The translations under genes were made by a program, and so were the position numbers. The notes below the pieces were generated by a model. That model was not told the DNA's origin. It made no database searches and worked only from the letters and a program-made list of their open reading frames with translations. DNA of 9,290 bases from assembly GCA_900757235.1 (NCBI GenBank), contig CAAENB010000130.1, positions 1 through 9,290 on the forward strand, read 5' to 3'. The stretch is from an uncultured Collinsella sp. GTDB taxonomy: Bacteria; Actinomycetota; Coriobacteriia; Coriobacteriales; Coriobacteriaceae. Below are positions 1 to 6,797 of the stretch, one piece after another. Position 1 is the stretch's first letter. Each line of letters begins with the position of its first letter.

Positions 1-164
1 CGATCGCCACCGCGACCGCCGCGGTCGTTACCACGGTTGCCGCCGAAGCCGCCACGGTTGCCACCGCGATCGCCATAGCCACCACGGTTGCCGCCAAAGC
101 CGCCGCGACCGCCACGGTCGCCGCCACGGCCACCGCGCTCGTCACGGCCGCCGCGAGGACCGCG
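1..164 (-). repeat. Tandem Gly/Arg-coding repeat (RGG/GGNRGG units)
   Basis: The DNA encoding residues 199 onward of the partial minus-strand protein is made of degenerate units coding RGG, GNRGG and GGFGGNRGG. The block GGFGGNRG appears twice, around residues 219-226 and 237-243, with third-position differences, so the protein repeat is conserved better than the DNA. Aromatic residues (Phe, Tyr) are spaced between Arg-Gly runs, as in RGG/FGG low-complexity RNA-binding tails. The repeat continues beyond the window. Confidence 0.85.
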
Positions 165-758
165 GTCCTCGTCCAGGCCCATGGCGACGAGCGGAGCGAT
201 AACCTTATCGAGAGCGGCCATCAGCTCGGTGGCCTCCTCGTAAGAAAGCTCGGGCAGGAGCTTCTCCTTCTTGTTGGCAAGCTCGATCAGGCCCTCAGCA
301 GCATCCTCGGCAGCGAAGACGACGATCTTGCGCATATCGCCCTCGGCGTCGTCGATGCGGCCGACCAGATCGGCAGCCTCGGCCTCGGCCATCAGGCCAT
401 CGAGCTCACGAAGGCGCATGCCCAGCAGGTCGGACATTTCCTTCTGCTCCATCTTGGGCTTGAGGTCGAGAAGCTTGATGGCGCGCTCGATGTTCGCCAT
501 GCGCTCGGCCTTGGCCTCCTCCTCCTTGGAAATAGCAAAGCGACGGCTGCGCAGCAGGCGGGCGGCCTTCTGCATCTTGTCCATCAGCTCTTCGTCATCG
601 TAATCAGCGGCGGCCTCGACAACCTCGGCCTCCTCGGCGGAAACCTCGTCAGCAGCCTCAACCTCAGCAGCTTCGGTCTCCACGGTCTCGACTGCCTCGA
701 CCTCGGCAGCCATGGTCTCGTTCTCGGTCTCGTTCATGATCTCTTCGTTCTCAGACAT
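1..758 (-). CDS. MarR-like winged-helix protein with acidic N-terminus and RGG-repeat tail (partial, 3' end outside window)
   Basis: The reading frame stays open for 252 codons from ATG at 758 to the window edge, so the C-terminus is missing. The start is set by AAGAAGGAG about 5 nt upstream. Three zones are visible: residues 1-57 are very acidic (Glu/Ala/Val repeats); about 60-195 are charged and helical; from about 199 the protein is Gly/Arg rich (RGG, GGNRGG, GGFGG). Residues 90-150 resemble the winged helix of MarR regulators: a helix pair (QKEMSDLLGMRLRELDGLM) followed by a wing-like DLVGRIDDAEGDMRKIVVF, matching the 'D.RRK..V.LT' wing of that family. RGG tails usually bind RNA or condense with nucleic acid. 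Seen: the domain order. Inferred: a nucleic-acid-binding regulator acting on DNA, RNA or both. The MarR assignment comes from motif reading only and the target is unknown. Confidence 0.85.
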   Translation of the reverse strand, partial: MSENEEIMNETENETMAAEVEAVETVETEAAEVEAADEVSAEEAEVVEAAADYDDEELMDKMQKAARLLRSRRFAISKEEEAKAERMANIERAIKLLDLKPKMEQKEMSDLLGMRLRELDGLMAEAEAADLVGRIDDAEGDMRKIVVFAAEDAAEGLIELANKKEKLLPELSYEEATELMAALDKVIAPLVAMGLDEDRGPRGGRDERGGRGGDRGGRGGFGGNRGGYGDRGGNRGGFGGNRGNDRGGRGGD

Positions 759-779
759 GAGACTCCTTCTTGGCCCTCT

Positions 780-809
780 CGGGCATCATCGCCCCATTCG
801 CGGGGCCCG
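780..809 (-). other. Hairpin-forming leader of the winged-helix/RGG gene
   Basis: In the leader just upstream of the gene starting at 758, GCCCC (791-795) can pair with GGGGC (802-806) across a 6-nt loop. CGGGC (780-784) can alternatively pair with GCCCG (805-809). The two pairings overlap and exclude one another. There is no T-tract, so this is not an intrinsic terminator. Alternative leader folding is only a possibility. Confidence 0.25.
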
Positions 810-826
810 TCGCGCACTCTTTGCGC

Positions 827-855
827 TTTATACATTCATGCCTCTCGGCAAAACG
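827..855 (-). promoter_or_regulatory. Candidate promoter for the winged-helix/RGG gene
   Basis: The 152-bp gap between the exporter stop (911) and the start at 758 is the only place for a separate promoter. On the minus strand it contains TATAAA (827-832), a good -10 element. The region 15-17 nt upstream reads CGTTTTGC (848-855), which is a poor -35. The implied leader is about 60 nt. Read-through from the exporter gene is also possible, because no terminator is visible after it. An 8-bp palindrome TGTGCACA lies at 901-908. Confidence 0.35.
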
Positions 856-910
856 TCCATTAGTTTATGGTGTCGCCATCCAATCTAGCTGCAGAATCTA
901 TGTGCACACA

Positions 911-2326
911 TTAATGCGACATGTGCGACTCGCGACGAGCGTACACCAGCGACACCGCGAACCCGACAACGGCAATCACGGCCGCCACGCGCACGGCGGC
1001 TGCAAATCCTATCGCCTGGGCAACGTCCGACGCAACGCCCGCGGCGCCAGCAGCCACCGCAGAACTCGAAAGCAGGCCGATAAACAGTGACGGACCAAAC
1101 GACGCGGCAATCATGTTCCACGTGTTAAGCAATGCCGTTCCGTGAGGATGCTCAGCGGCGGGAAGCGTCTCCAAACCGGCGGTCTGCGAGGGGCTCAGTA
1201 CCAAACCGACGCCAGCATACACCACAACGGTCAGCAGCACGACAACGCCGATGTTCATGCTTGCCGCGGTCATCGAGATTGCCGTCTGCCCCACAGCGAT
1301 CAGGGCAAAGCCGACCGGCAGCAGCGGCCACGCACCACGGGCATCCATCACGCGTCCGCCCACAATCGAGGTCACGGCGTTGCAGGCGATCGCCGGCAAA
1401 ATGAGCAAACCCGCGACAAGTGCGGTCATGCCGTATGTTCCCTCAAAATAGAGCGGCAACAAAACGCTCATCGAGAACGTCGTCATCATCGACACCACCA
1501 CAAGCAGGCATGCAGGCCAAAAACGAACGCTCGCCATGGGACGCACGTTAAGCACCGGATGCTCGAGCTTGAGCTGACGAACCGCAAACAGGCCGAGCAC
1601 CACAACAGCGGCGAAAAGCGTCACGATACCGGCCATCACATTGGTCGAGAACTCGCCTACGGAATACACGAACGCCGTAATGCCGGCGTCGAGCAAAACA
1701 ACCGACGGAATATCGAGCGTGGCGTTCGAACACTCTCCGACATTCCGAACGAGCTTTGCTGCCGCCACAGCGACCACGATGCCGCCCACCAGCGGGACCA
1801 CGGACACCGCTCTCCAGCCAAACAACGTGCACATAAGACCACTAATCACGGGCCCAAACGCCGGCCCTAGCGTAATGCAGGCACCGCCCAGGCTCAGATA
1901 CAGACCGAGCTTCTCGCGCGGGGCGCAAGATAGCACCACATTCATCATGAGCGGAAACAAGATACCCGATCCCGCAGCCTGCAAAATACGACTTGGCAGC
2001 AAAACGGCAAACGACGGGGCGACCAGGCACAGGACTTCGCCGGCGACCATGCATCCGCATGCGAAAAACAGCAGCTTGCGCGTCGAGAAACGACCGGACA
2101 GATAGGCCATGATGGCCGTAAAGATCGATGTCACGATCATGTAGCCCGAAACTAGCCACTGCGCCGTGGTGGCACTCACCGAAAAGGCCGCCATGATATC
2201 GTGCAGTGCCACGTTAATGATGTTCTCGTTAAACGCGGCAACAAAGGCTGCAATATACATTACGACGAGAAACGCCGAAGTGGCCGATGGCGTTGCTTGA
2301 ACTTGTTGCTGAGATTTGCTCCCCAT
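911..2326 (-). CDS. MFS drug/solute exporter, DHA2 (EmrB/QacA-like) family
   Basis: This 471-aa inner-membrane protein has about 14 hydrophobic segments, the normal length and topology for DHA2 proton antiporters. TM1 carries NENIINVAL (residues 33-41), a variant of the family motif LDxTIVNVAL. QWLVSGYMIV (56-65) matches the conserved start of TM2. SRILQAAGSGILFPL (112-126) is the TM4 motif. GGACITLGPAFGPVISG (147-163) is antiporter motif C, which marks export rather than import. The start at 2326 is preferred over an upstream in-frame ATG at 2356 because AGAGGAAGG lies just before it and the N-terminus then matches the family. It is divergent from the deformylase-like and LysR genes, so LysR control is plausible. 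Substrate unknown; drug export is a family inference. The usual TM1 Asp appears to be replaced. Confidence 0.88.
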   Translation of the reverse strand: MGSKSQQQVQATPSATSAFLVVMYIAAFVAAFNENIINVALHDIMAAFSVSATTAQWLVSGYMIVTSIFTAIMAYLSGRFSTRKLLFFACGCMVAGEVLCLVAPSFAVLLPSRILQAAGSGILFPLMMNVVLSCAPREKLGLYLSLGGACITLGPAFGPVISGLMCTLFGWRAVSVVPLVGGIVVAVAAAKLVRNVGECSNATLDIPSVVLLDAGITAFVYSVGEFSTNVMAGIVTLFAAVVVLGLFAVRQLKLEHPVLNVRPMASVRFWPACLLVVVSMMTTFSMSVLLPLYFEGTYGMTALVAGLLILPAIACNAVTSIVGGRVMDARGAWPLLPVGFALIAVGQTAISMTAASMNIGVVVLLTVVVYAGVGLVLSPSQTAGLETLPAAEHPHGTALLNTWNMIAASFGPSLFIGLLSSSAVAAGAAGVASDVAQAIGFAAAVRVAAVIAVVGFAVSLVYARRESHMSH

Positions 2327-2530
2327 GCATTTCCTTCCTCTTGGAACAACAGTCACATCGCCCCAGAGGAACAGTCCAGGGCGAGCATGAGCCCTAGACT
2401 TACGTCAGACGCCGCACGCGACGGATCCGACAACATGGTCCAACGTTGAAAGATTGTAACGCTGACGCGCAGCTTTCCTTCCGCGCTATTATTAAAAGTC
2501 CACGAAAGCACGAGACATGAGGAGCCCGCC
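2327..2530. promoter_or_regulatory. Divergent intergenic region between exporter and deformylase-like gene
   Basis: No gene fits in these 204 bp. For the plus-strand gene, a candidate promoter is CTGACG (2462-2467), 19-bp spacer, TATTAT (2487-2492), giving a leader of about 30 nt with AGGAG before the ATG. No convincing promoter is visible for the exporter; TACAAT on the minus strand (2453-2458) lacks a good -35. Small palindromes that could be operators are CGTCAGACG (2403-2411), CGGATCCG (2422-2429) and CAACGTTG (2441-2448). AGGGC/GCCCT arms surround position 2386. The last palindrome lies just upstream of the plus promoter, where a regulator such as the nearby LysR protein could bind. Confidence 0.45.
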
Positions 2531-2941
2531 ATGATTAAGCCCATCATGAAATCCGAGTTCTTTTTGCGCCTGCCTTCCGAAGACGCGGGACCCGACGATG
2601 CCGCGACCGGGCAGGACCTCCTGGATACGCTCCATGAGCATGAGCACGAGTGCGTGGGCCTTGCCGCCAACATGATTGGCGTGCGCAAACGCATCATCTG
2701 CGTAAAGGACGGCAACAGGGCGCTGCTGATGTACAACCCTCAAATTCTTGAGCAGGTCAATTCCTATCAGACGAGCGAAGGATGTCTCTCGCTTTCCGGC
2801 GAGCGCCCCTGTACTCGCTATCGCCGCATTAAGGTTGAGTATTTGGACGAGAATTTCGTCCACCTCATCAAAAACTTCTCGGGCTACACCGCCGAAATCA
2901 TCCAACACGAAATCGACCACTGCCAAGGAATCGTGATCTAG
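2531..2941 (+). CDS. Peptide deformylase-like protein (short, divergent motif 1)
   Basis: This 136-aa cytosolic protein is shorter than classical deformylases (about 165-190 aa), which remove the formyl group from new proteins. It keeps motif 2, EGCLSL, with the metal-ligand Cys85, and motif 3, QHEIDH, with ligands His126 and His130 and catalytic Glu127. Motif 1 is altered: the family GxGxAAxQ reads CVGLAANM (residues 41-48), so the first Gly is Cys and the conserved Gln is Met. From memory, similar short proteins with AANMIG occur in Clostridia, which argues for a real subfamily rather than decay. AGGAG precedes the ATG. It lies 36 bp upstream of the LysR gene in the same direction, so the two may be co-transcribed. 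Whether it deformylates peptides, and whether it is the cell's housekeeping enzyme, is open. Confidence 0.85.
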   Translation: MIKPIMKSEFFLRLPSEDAGPDDAATGQDLLDTLHEHEHECVGLAANMIGVRKRIICVKDGNRALLMYNPQILEQVNSYQTSEGCLSLSGERPCTRYRRIKVEYLDENFVHLIKNFSGYTAEIIQHEIDHCQGIVI

Positions 2942-2977
2942 GTTACTTGCCGACATGAGGGAACCGGAGGCTACCCT

Positions 2978-3901
2978 ATGGATATCAGCCGTTTTGGTGA
3001 GTTCGCCATCTTGGCGCAGTCGCGTACGTTTCTCGATGCGGCGGAGCTGCTCTTCATGTCGCAGTCGACTCTCTCCAAGCACATTATGGCAATGGAGCGC
3101 GAGCTCGGCTGTAATCTCATCGATCGGAGTCAACGCCACGTTACGCTCACCGCGCAAGGCGAAGCGCTCCTCCCCTATGCACAAAAGATAGCGACGCTCC
3201 AGCATCGCTATCTCGCTGCCATCCAGATAGCCGCAGATGAACCACTCGAACGCATCACCGTGGGCTCCATCCCCATCATGGCTCCCTATGGAATCACGGA
3301 CGCCGTCATCGATTTCCAGCAGGCGAACCCCTCGTATTCCGTTGAGCTCATCGAGGGCGAAGGCAGCGCACTCAAGCAGATGCTCTTGCGCGAGGACATC
3401 GACCTCGCCTTCATCCGCGACGGCGGCGTCATCGAGCCGGAGTTTAAAAAAATCCCCTTTACAACCGACCGGCTCGTGGCCGTTATCCCGCTCGACCATC
3501 CACTCGCCAAGCGCAACGCCATCGAGATCGACGACCTTATCGATGAGAATTTCCTTATGCTTCCCCAAGGCTCGTTCGTGAGCGAACTCACCCTCTCCCT
3601 TTGCCGCAAGGCAGGATTCAGCCCACGTGTCACGTTTACCGGCAAACGGGCAGAAAACATCATCTCGCTTGTCGCGCGCGATGCCGGCGTCTCGCTGCTC
3701 ATGCGCAAGCCTGCCGAATCACTCGCCGGCGGCAAGGTGGCCCTCGTGCCGCTCGAGCCTGCAACGACCTCCGAGGTCAGGCTCTACCTCAAACGGAGCG
3801 CTGCGTACTCGCAAGCCGTCGTCTCGTTTATCGGCTTTCTCCCCTATCGCCAGCTTCTACAAGGCGGCCGCATGACCTCCGAAGCGCCGCAGTCGTCGTA
3901 A
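2978..3901 (+). CDS. LysR-family transcriptional regulator
   Basis: This 307-aa protein has the standard LysR length and plan. Residues 1-60 hold the N-terminal winged helix-turn-helix, with AELLFMSQSTLSKHIMAMER (22-41) as helix-turn-helix and the usual LIDRSQRHVTLTAQGE wing. A linker helix follows to about residue 90. From about 93 there is a periplasmic-binding-protein-like effector domain (ITVGSIPIM at the start, DLAFIRDG and VAVIPLDHPLA in the middle). GGAGG lies about 8 nt before the ATG. It follows the deformylase-like gene by 36 bp, and both face away from the MFS exporter. LysR proteins commonly control a divergent neighbour, so the exporter and the deformylase-like gene are the first candidate targets. 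The effector is unknown. Transcription ends at the hairpin at 3964-4003. Confidence 0.93.
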   Translation: MDISRFGEFAILAQSRTFLDAAELLFMSQSTLSKHIMAMERELGCNLIDRSQRHVTLTAQGEALLPYAQKIATLQHRYLAAIQIAADEPLERITVGSIPIMAPYGITDAVIDFQQANPSYSVELIEGEGSALKQMLLREDIDLAFIRDGGVIEPEFKKIPFTTDRLVAVIPLDHPLAKRNAIEIDDLIDENFLMLPQGSFVSELTLSLCRKAGFSPRVTFTGKRAENIISLVARDAGVSLLMRKPAESLAGGKVALVPLEPATTSEVRLYLKRSAAYSQAVVSFIGFLPYRQLLQGGRMTSEAPQSS

Positions 3902-3963
3902 TCCCAGCACACACCGCCACTTTTGAGATGCCCCACAAACCAACCGGCAACGGTACAAAACGC

Positions 3964-4003
3964 AAAAGGCCCCGGACAGCACAGCTGCCGTCCGAGGCCT
4001 TTT
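3964..4003. terminator. Bidirectional rho-independent terminator
   Basis: AAAAGGCC (3964-3971) pairs with GGCCTTTT (3996-4003), and CGGAC (3973-3977) pairs with GTCCG (3990-3994), with one C/A mismatch between them. This makes a 13-bp stem with a 12-nt loop. The stem ends in T on both strands, so it can stop the plus-strand LysR transcript and the convergent minus-strand PTS operon, whose stop codon is about 20 bp away. The 62 bp between the LysR stop and the stem hold nothing else recognisable. Confidence 0.92.
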
Positions 4004-4024
4004 AAATCAAAGCGGGTAGATGGA

Positions 4025-5467
4025 CTAGTCCACCGAGATGTTGAGGGTCTGACCGCCCTCGTCCTTCTTGGTGCCGATCACCATAGCGGCGATAAGCGCC
4101 AAAATAAAGGCGATCAGACCGGAGATGACAAGACCGATAAAGCCCGAATCGATGCCAGCGGGGTTGATAAAGCTCGGGAAGCCGAGCGGACCGGAGGCAC
4201 CGAAGGCATAGAGCTTGGCACCCATAAGGCCGGCAATGGCGCCGCCGACACCGGCGGAAATGAAGGTCGCCCACATGAGACGCTTACGCGGCAGCAGGAT
4301 GGCGTAAAGCGCGGGCTCGTTGACGCCGAAGATCGACGAGACGAGAGCAGGGATGTTGATGACAGCGTTTTCCTCGGAATCCTTGGTTCGAATGATCATG
4401 CCGAGCACGGCACCGGCGATGGCGCACCCACCTGCGTATACGAGAGGGTTGATGAGGTCATAGCCGTAGGTTGCGACATCGATGAACCACAGCGGAATGA
4501 CGCCCCAGTGCAGACCGAACATGACGAGCAGGCTCCAGAACGTGCCGATGACAAAACCGGCGATGGCGGGCTGGAAGTTGATGAGCGCCAGGATGATTTG
4601 GGCAACGATGTTGGAGAGGACCGTCATGACCGGACCGACCACAAGCAGGCCCAGGATGCCGCAAATGAGAAGCGTCAAAATGTTGGAGAAGAACGAGCTC
4701 ACAAGCGCGGGCAGTGCGCCAGAAAGGAATTTGTGCACCTTCGAGGCGATCCAGACGATGAAAATCGCAGGCAGAATCGTCGATGAATAGTTCTGCATAA
4801 TCAACGGGATGCCAAAGATATCACCGTAGACATTGGACTCAAGGACCGTACCGGTGCCGAGCGTGTAAAGCGGGTCTCCACCCATAAGGGCAACGAGCGT
4901 CGGGTAGACGAGGATGCCGCCGAGGGCCATACCCATAACGGGCTTAAGTCCGAACTTCTTGGCAGCCGTCCAGCCGATGATAAGCGGGAAGTAATAGAAG
5001 ACCGAATCTCCGATTGCCGAGAGCGTCACATAGGTATTGCTGTCCTTGGCGAGCCAACCGGCAACCGTGCAGAGGGCGAGCATCGACTTGATGAAGCCAC
5101 CGGCCATAAGCACGCCAAGAACCGGTTGCAGGATCTCGGAAATGATGGCGAGTAGGCGCGAGAACGGATCGCCCTTCTTGACATTGTCGCCCTCATCGAT
5201 ATCAAGCGCGGGCTTGGCGTCGAACCCGCCGATCTGAACGAGTTCATTGTAGACGGACTCGACGGTGGCACCGATTACGACCTGATACTGTCCACCGGCC
5301 TGGATGACGTCAACGACACCCTTCATGGCCTTGAGCTCATCGGTCTGGGCGAGCGATTCGTCCTTGAGGTGAAAGCGGAGACGCGTAATGCAGTGACTCA
5401 CGTCCAGCACATTGTCTCGGCCACCGACCTTTGCGATGATTCCATCGCAAAGCTGCTGGTATTTCAT
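4025..5467 (-). CDS. PTS sugar permease EIIBC, beta-glucoside/glucose superfamily (no EIIA domain)
   Basis: This 480-aa membrane protein takes up a sugar and phosphorylates it using phosphate relayed from PEP. Residues 1-80 are the EIIB domain; SHCITRLRF places the phosphorylated Cys at 26. After a linker (about 85-103), residues 104-465 are the EIIC channel, with FGLHWG (317-322, His320) and GVNEPALY (381-388, Glu384), a variant of the family GITEPAIYG sugar-binding motif. Beta-glucoside permeases are often about 620 aa because EIIA is fused at the C-terminus. This one ends just after the last membrane helix with a short polar tail, so EIIA must come from another protein. An upstream in-frame ATG at 5572 is rejected: AAGGAGG sits 7 nt before the ATG at 5467, and the EIIB fold starts there. 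It is the last gene of the minus-strand cluster. Substrate not assignable. Confidence 0.93.
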   Translation of the reverse strand: MKYQQLCDGIIAKVGGRDNVLDVSHCITRLRFHLKDESLAQTDELKAMKGVVDVIQAGGQYQVVIGATVESVYNELVQIGGFDAKPALDIDEGDNVKKGDPFSRLLAIISEILQPVLGVLMAGGFIKSMLALCTVAGWLAKDSNTYVTLSAIGDSVFYYFPLIIGWTAAKKFGLKPVMGMALGGILVYPTLVALMGGDPLYTLGTGTVLESNVYGDIFGIPLIMQNYSSTILPAIFIVWIASKVHKFLSGALPALVSSFFSNILTLLICGILGLLVVGPVMTVLSNIVAQIILALINFQPAIAGFVIGTFWSLLVMFGLHWGVIPLWFIDVATYGYDLINPLVYAGGCAIAGAVLGMIIRTKDSEENAVINIPALVSSIFGVNEPALYAILLPRKRLMWATFISAGVGGAIAGLMGAKLYAFGASGPLGFPSFINPAGIDSGFIGLVISGLIAFILALIAAMVIGTKKDEGGQTLNISVD

Positions 5468-5489
5468 GGTATTCCTCCTTTTTCTGAGC

Positions 5490-5552
5490 GGGGCATGGCA
5501 TTGATTCCAGACCCCCGTAGTCGACGTGGGGAGCCACAGAACCCGCCTCCCC
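5490..5552 (-). other. Structured mRNA leader of the PTS gene with competing G/C arms
   Basis: In transcript order the minus strand has GGGGAG (5547-5552), CTCCCC (5528-5533), GGGGG (5512-5516) and CCCC (5490-5493), followed by the PTS ribosome binding site. Arm 2 can pair with arm 1 or arm 3, and arm 3 can pair with arm 2 or arm 4, which is the logic of a mutually exclusive leader. There is no U-tract after arm 4, and no LicT/BglG-type antiterminator site or antiterminator gene was recognised. A regulatory switch is therefore speculative. Confidence 0.3.
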
Positions 5553-5569
5553 TTTAAAATCCGCGGGCG

Positions 5570-5597
5570 CATATACGTCCGGGATGGGAGATAACAA
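5570..5597 (-). promoter_or_regulatory. Candidate internal promoter for the PTS gene
   Basis: On the minus strand TTGTTA (5592-5597) is followed after 16 bp by TATATG (5570-5575), each matching 4 of 6 consensus bases. Transcription would begin about 95 nt upstream of the PTS start codon. The 193-bp gap before this gene, against 18-25 bp between the other cluster genes, makes an extra promoter reasonable, but the match is modest. Confidence 0.38.
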
Positions 5598-5618
5598 GGG
5601 AAATAAGAACGCCGATCA

Positions 5619-5651
5619 CACGGCCGCGACCCTCATGGGTCCCATGCCGTG
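5619..5651 (-). terminator. Stem-loop after ceramidase-like gene B (partial terminator or mRNA-processing hairpin)
   Basis: CACGGC (5619-5624) pairs with GCCGTG (5646-5651), and inside it GACCC (5628-5632) pairs with GGGTC (5637-5641) around a TCAT loop, with a small internal loop between the stems. It starts about 10 nt after the stop codon of the minus-strand gene ending at 5661. The following bases are only mildly T-rich (TTCTTATTTCCC begins about 10 nt later), so termination would be inefficient. It may lower or separate PTS expression from the upstream genes. Confidence 0.45.
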
Positions 5652-5660
5652 GCGGCAAAA

Positions 5661-6779
5661 CTACAGGCGCGAATCTGGCGCGCCGAGAAGGCGCGCGGTT
5701 TGACAGAACTTATCGCATAGGCGCTCCGGTTCGCCTTGGGGAATCTGGGTACGTTCGGTCTCAAAGGAGAGGCCGTATTCACGCGCCGGAAGGAAGTACT
5801 CGTAATAGCCGTTGGTATAACCGCAGACAATCCCCTCAACCGGACATTCGCGCTTCATGCGAACGCCAAGGTCGCTGCCGAGCTCGCTCGGAAACACAAA
5901 GAGGTGCATACCACCCAAGCTGATAACGGCGCACTTGAGCGTGAGCGAAAAATCGTCATGGGCGACGGTGTGATAGAACGTCTGGGGCTCGATACGGTCG
6001 AGTTTAACCTCGCGATCGAGCTTGATTTGGGAAATCGCCTCGGCAAGACCGGTCGACACGCGCTCGACCTCGGGGATGCCACGACCTTGGCGAAAATTGC
6101 GATCGCTGCAGTCGCCAGCAGCGCCCACGACCATGGCAGGATAGTACCCGAGGCTCGGGGCGAGCTTTTTACCGGTAAGGCCGGCAAGCTCACTCGTGAG
6201 CTCCGTACAATCGGGCCCGACGCAAGCGGAATGCACCGCCCAGTTCACAAAGCCCGCAAATGGCTTGCCTTCGGTATCGAAGAACGAAACGACAATGACC
6301 TCATTGTCGGCGAGTTCGCCTGGGATGATGCGGTTGTCATAGAAACCGGTGACGACCTGCTTGCCCAGGCGGCAAATCGCGGGCTGCGCATTGGCGCGGC
6401 ACTCCTCAAAGCATTGGCAAATGGTATCGAGGAGCCAGCGATAGTAGTTCTCGTCGAATTTTCCCGTCCACCAGCTGCGGTGGTAAGCGACGATTGAAGT
6501 ATGGTCGTGCGTCGCCGAGAGCAGGACGCAATCACGGTCAATGCCGTAGCGCTCGGCGAGCATTGTCTTGACTTCCTCGGCCATGCTTTCCTCGAACTCG
6601 AGGACATCGGCATTAAAGAGAAACACCTCGCGTTCGCCTTGCTGGAAGAGAATGGCGTTGGCGTAGACGTCGTCATGGATGCCCGTCGCAGGCTCCAGGC
6701 GGTTGGGAAGATTGCGATAGCCAATCAGGTAGATGTCGCCCTGTGGGGTGATTTTGCGGCGCGCGTGTCCAATGTTCAT
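5661..6779 (-). CDS. Cytosolic neutral/alkaline ceramidase-superfamily hydrolase (protein B, ligand motifs retained)
   Basis: This 372-aa protein aligns by motif with the catalytic domain of neutral ceramidases, zinc amidases that cleave an N-acyl bond. The N-terminus, IGHARRKITPQGDIYLIGY, matches the family's 'G.a..dITP....GY'. ATHDHTS (89-95; His91, His93) corresponds to THTHS; NWAVHS (179-184) supplies His183; GAAGDCSDRN (219-228) matches the NAGDVSPN loop; PSELG (297-301) supplies Glu299; GYTNGYYEYFLP (320-331) matches the NxYxGYxPT tyrosine region. All expected ligand types are therefore present. Known ceramidases are secreted and longer, with a C-terminal domain. This one has neither signal peptide nor that domain, so it should work in the cytosol on something imported. 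AGAAGGAG precedes the ATG, and it follows its paralogue by 18 bp. True ceramide substrate is doubtful; an amide or ester of a PTS-imported glycoside is an inference. Confidence 0.82.
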   Translation of the reverse strand: MNIGHARRKITPQGDIYLIGYRNLPNRLEPATGIHDDVYANAILFQQGEREVFLFNADVLEFEESMAEEVKTMLAERYGIDRDCVLLSATHDHTSIVAYHRSWWTGKFDENYYRWLLDTICQCFEECRANAQPAICRLGKQVVTGFYDNRIIPGELADNEVIVVSFFDTEGKPFAGFVNWAVHSACVGPDCTELTSELAGLTGKKLAPSLGYYPAMVVGAAGDCSDRNFRQGRGIPEVERVSTGLAEAISQIKLDREVKLDRIEPQTFYHTVAHDDFSLTLKCAVISLGGMHLFVFPSELGSDLGVRMKRECPVEGIVCGYTNGYYEYFLPAREYGLSFETERTQIPQGEPERLCDKFCQTARLLGAPDSRL

Positions 6780-6797
6780 GCACGTTCTCCTTCTGTG

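Noticed and set aside
1..164. Possible CRISPR or satellite array
   Set aside because: The repeats are short, degenerate, without unique spacers, and in frame with Gly/Arg codons of an open reading frame.
271..603. 110-codon Ser/Arg-rich plus-strand open frame
   Set aside because: It is the complement of the Glu/Lys/Ala-rich coding region of the winged-helix/RGG gene, and its biased composition is explained by that.
2492..3568. 358-codon minus-strand open frame antisense to the deformylase-like and LysR genes
   Set aside because: It lies opposite two clear genes, has no recognisable motif, and arises because GC-biased codons on one strand suppress stops on the other.
3923..4786. 287-codon plus-strand open frame opposite the PTS gene
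   Set aside because: Its translation is Asp/Glu/Arg-rich low-complexity sequence typical of antisense shadows. It also runs through the terminator, and the opposite frame is an unmistakable EIIBC.
5634..5646. CATGGG-T-CCCATG dyad as a separate operator
   Set aside because: It overlaps the larger stem-loop at 5619-5651, which explains the symmetry better, and no promoter elements surround it.
5736..6497. 253-codon plus-strand open frame opposite ceramidase-like gene B
   Set aside because: There is no ribosome binding site or family motif, while the opposite strand carries the conserved ligand motifs.
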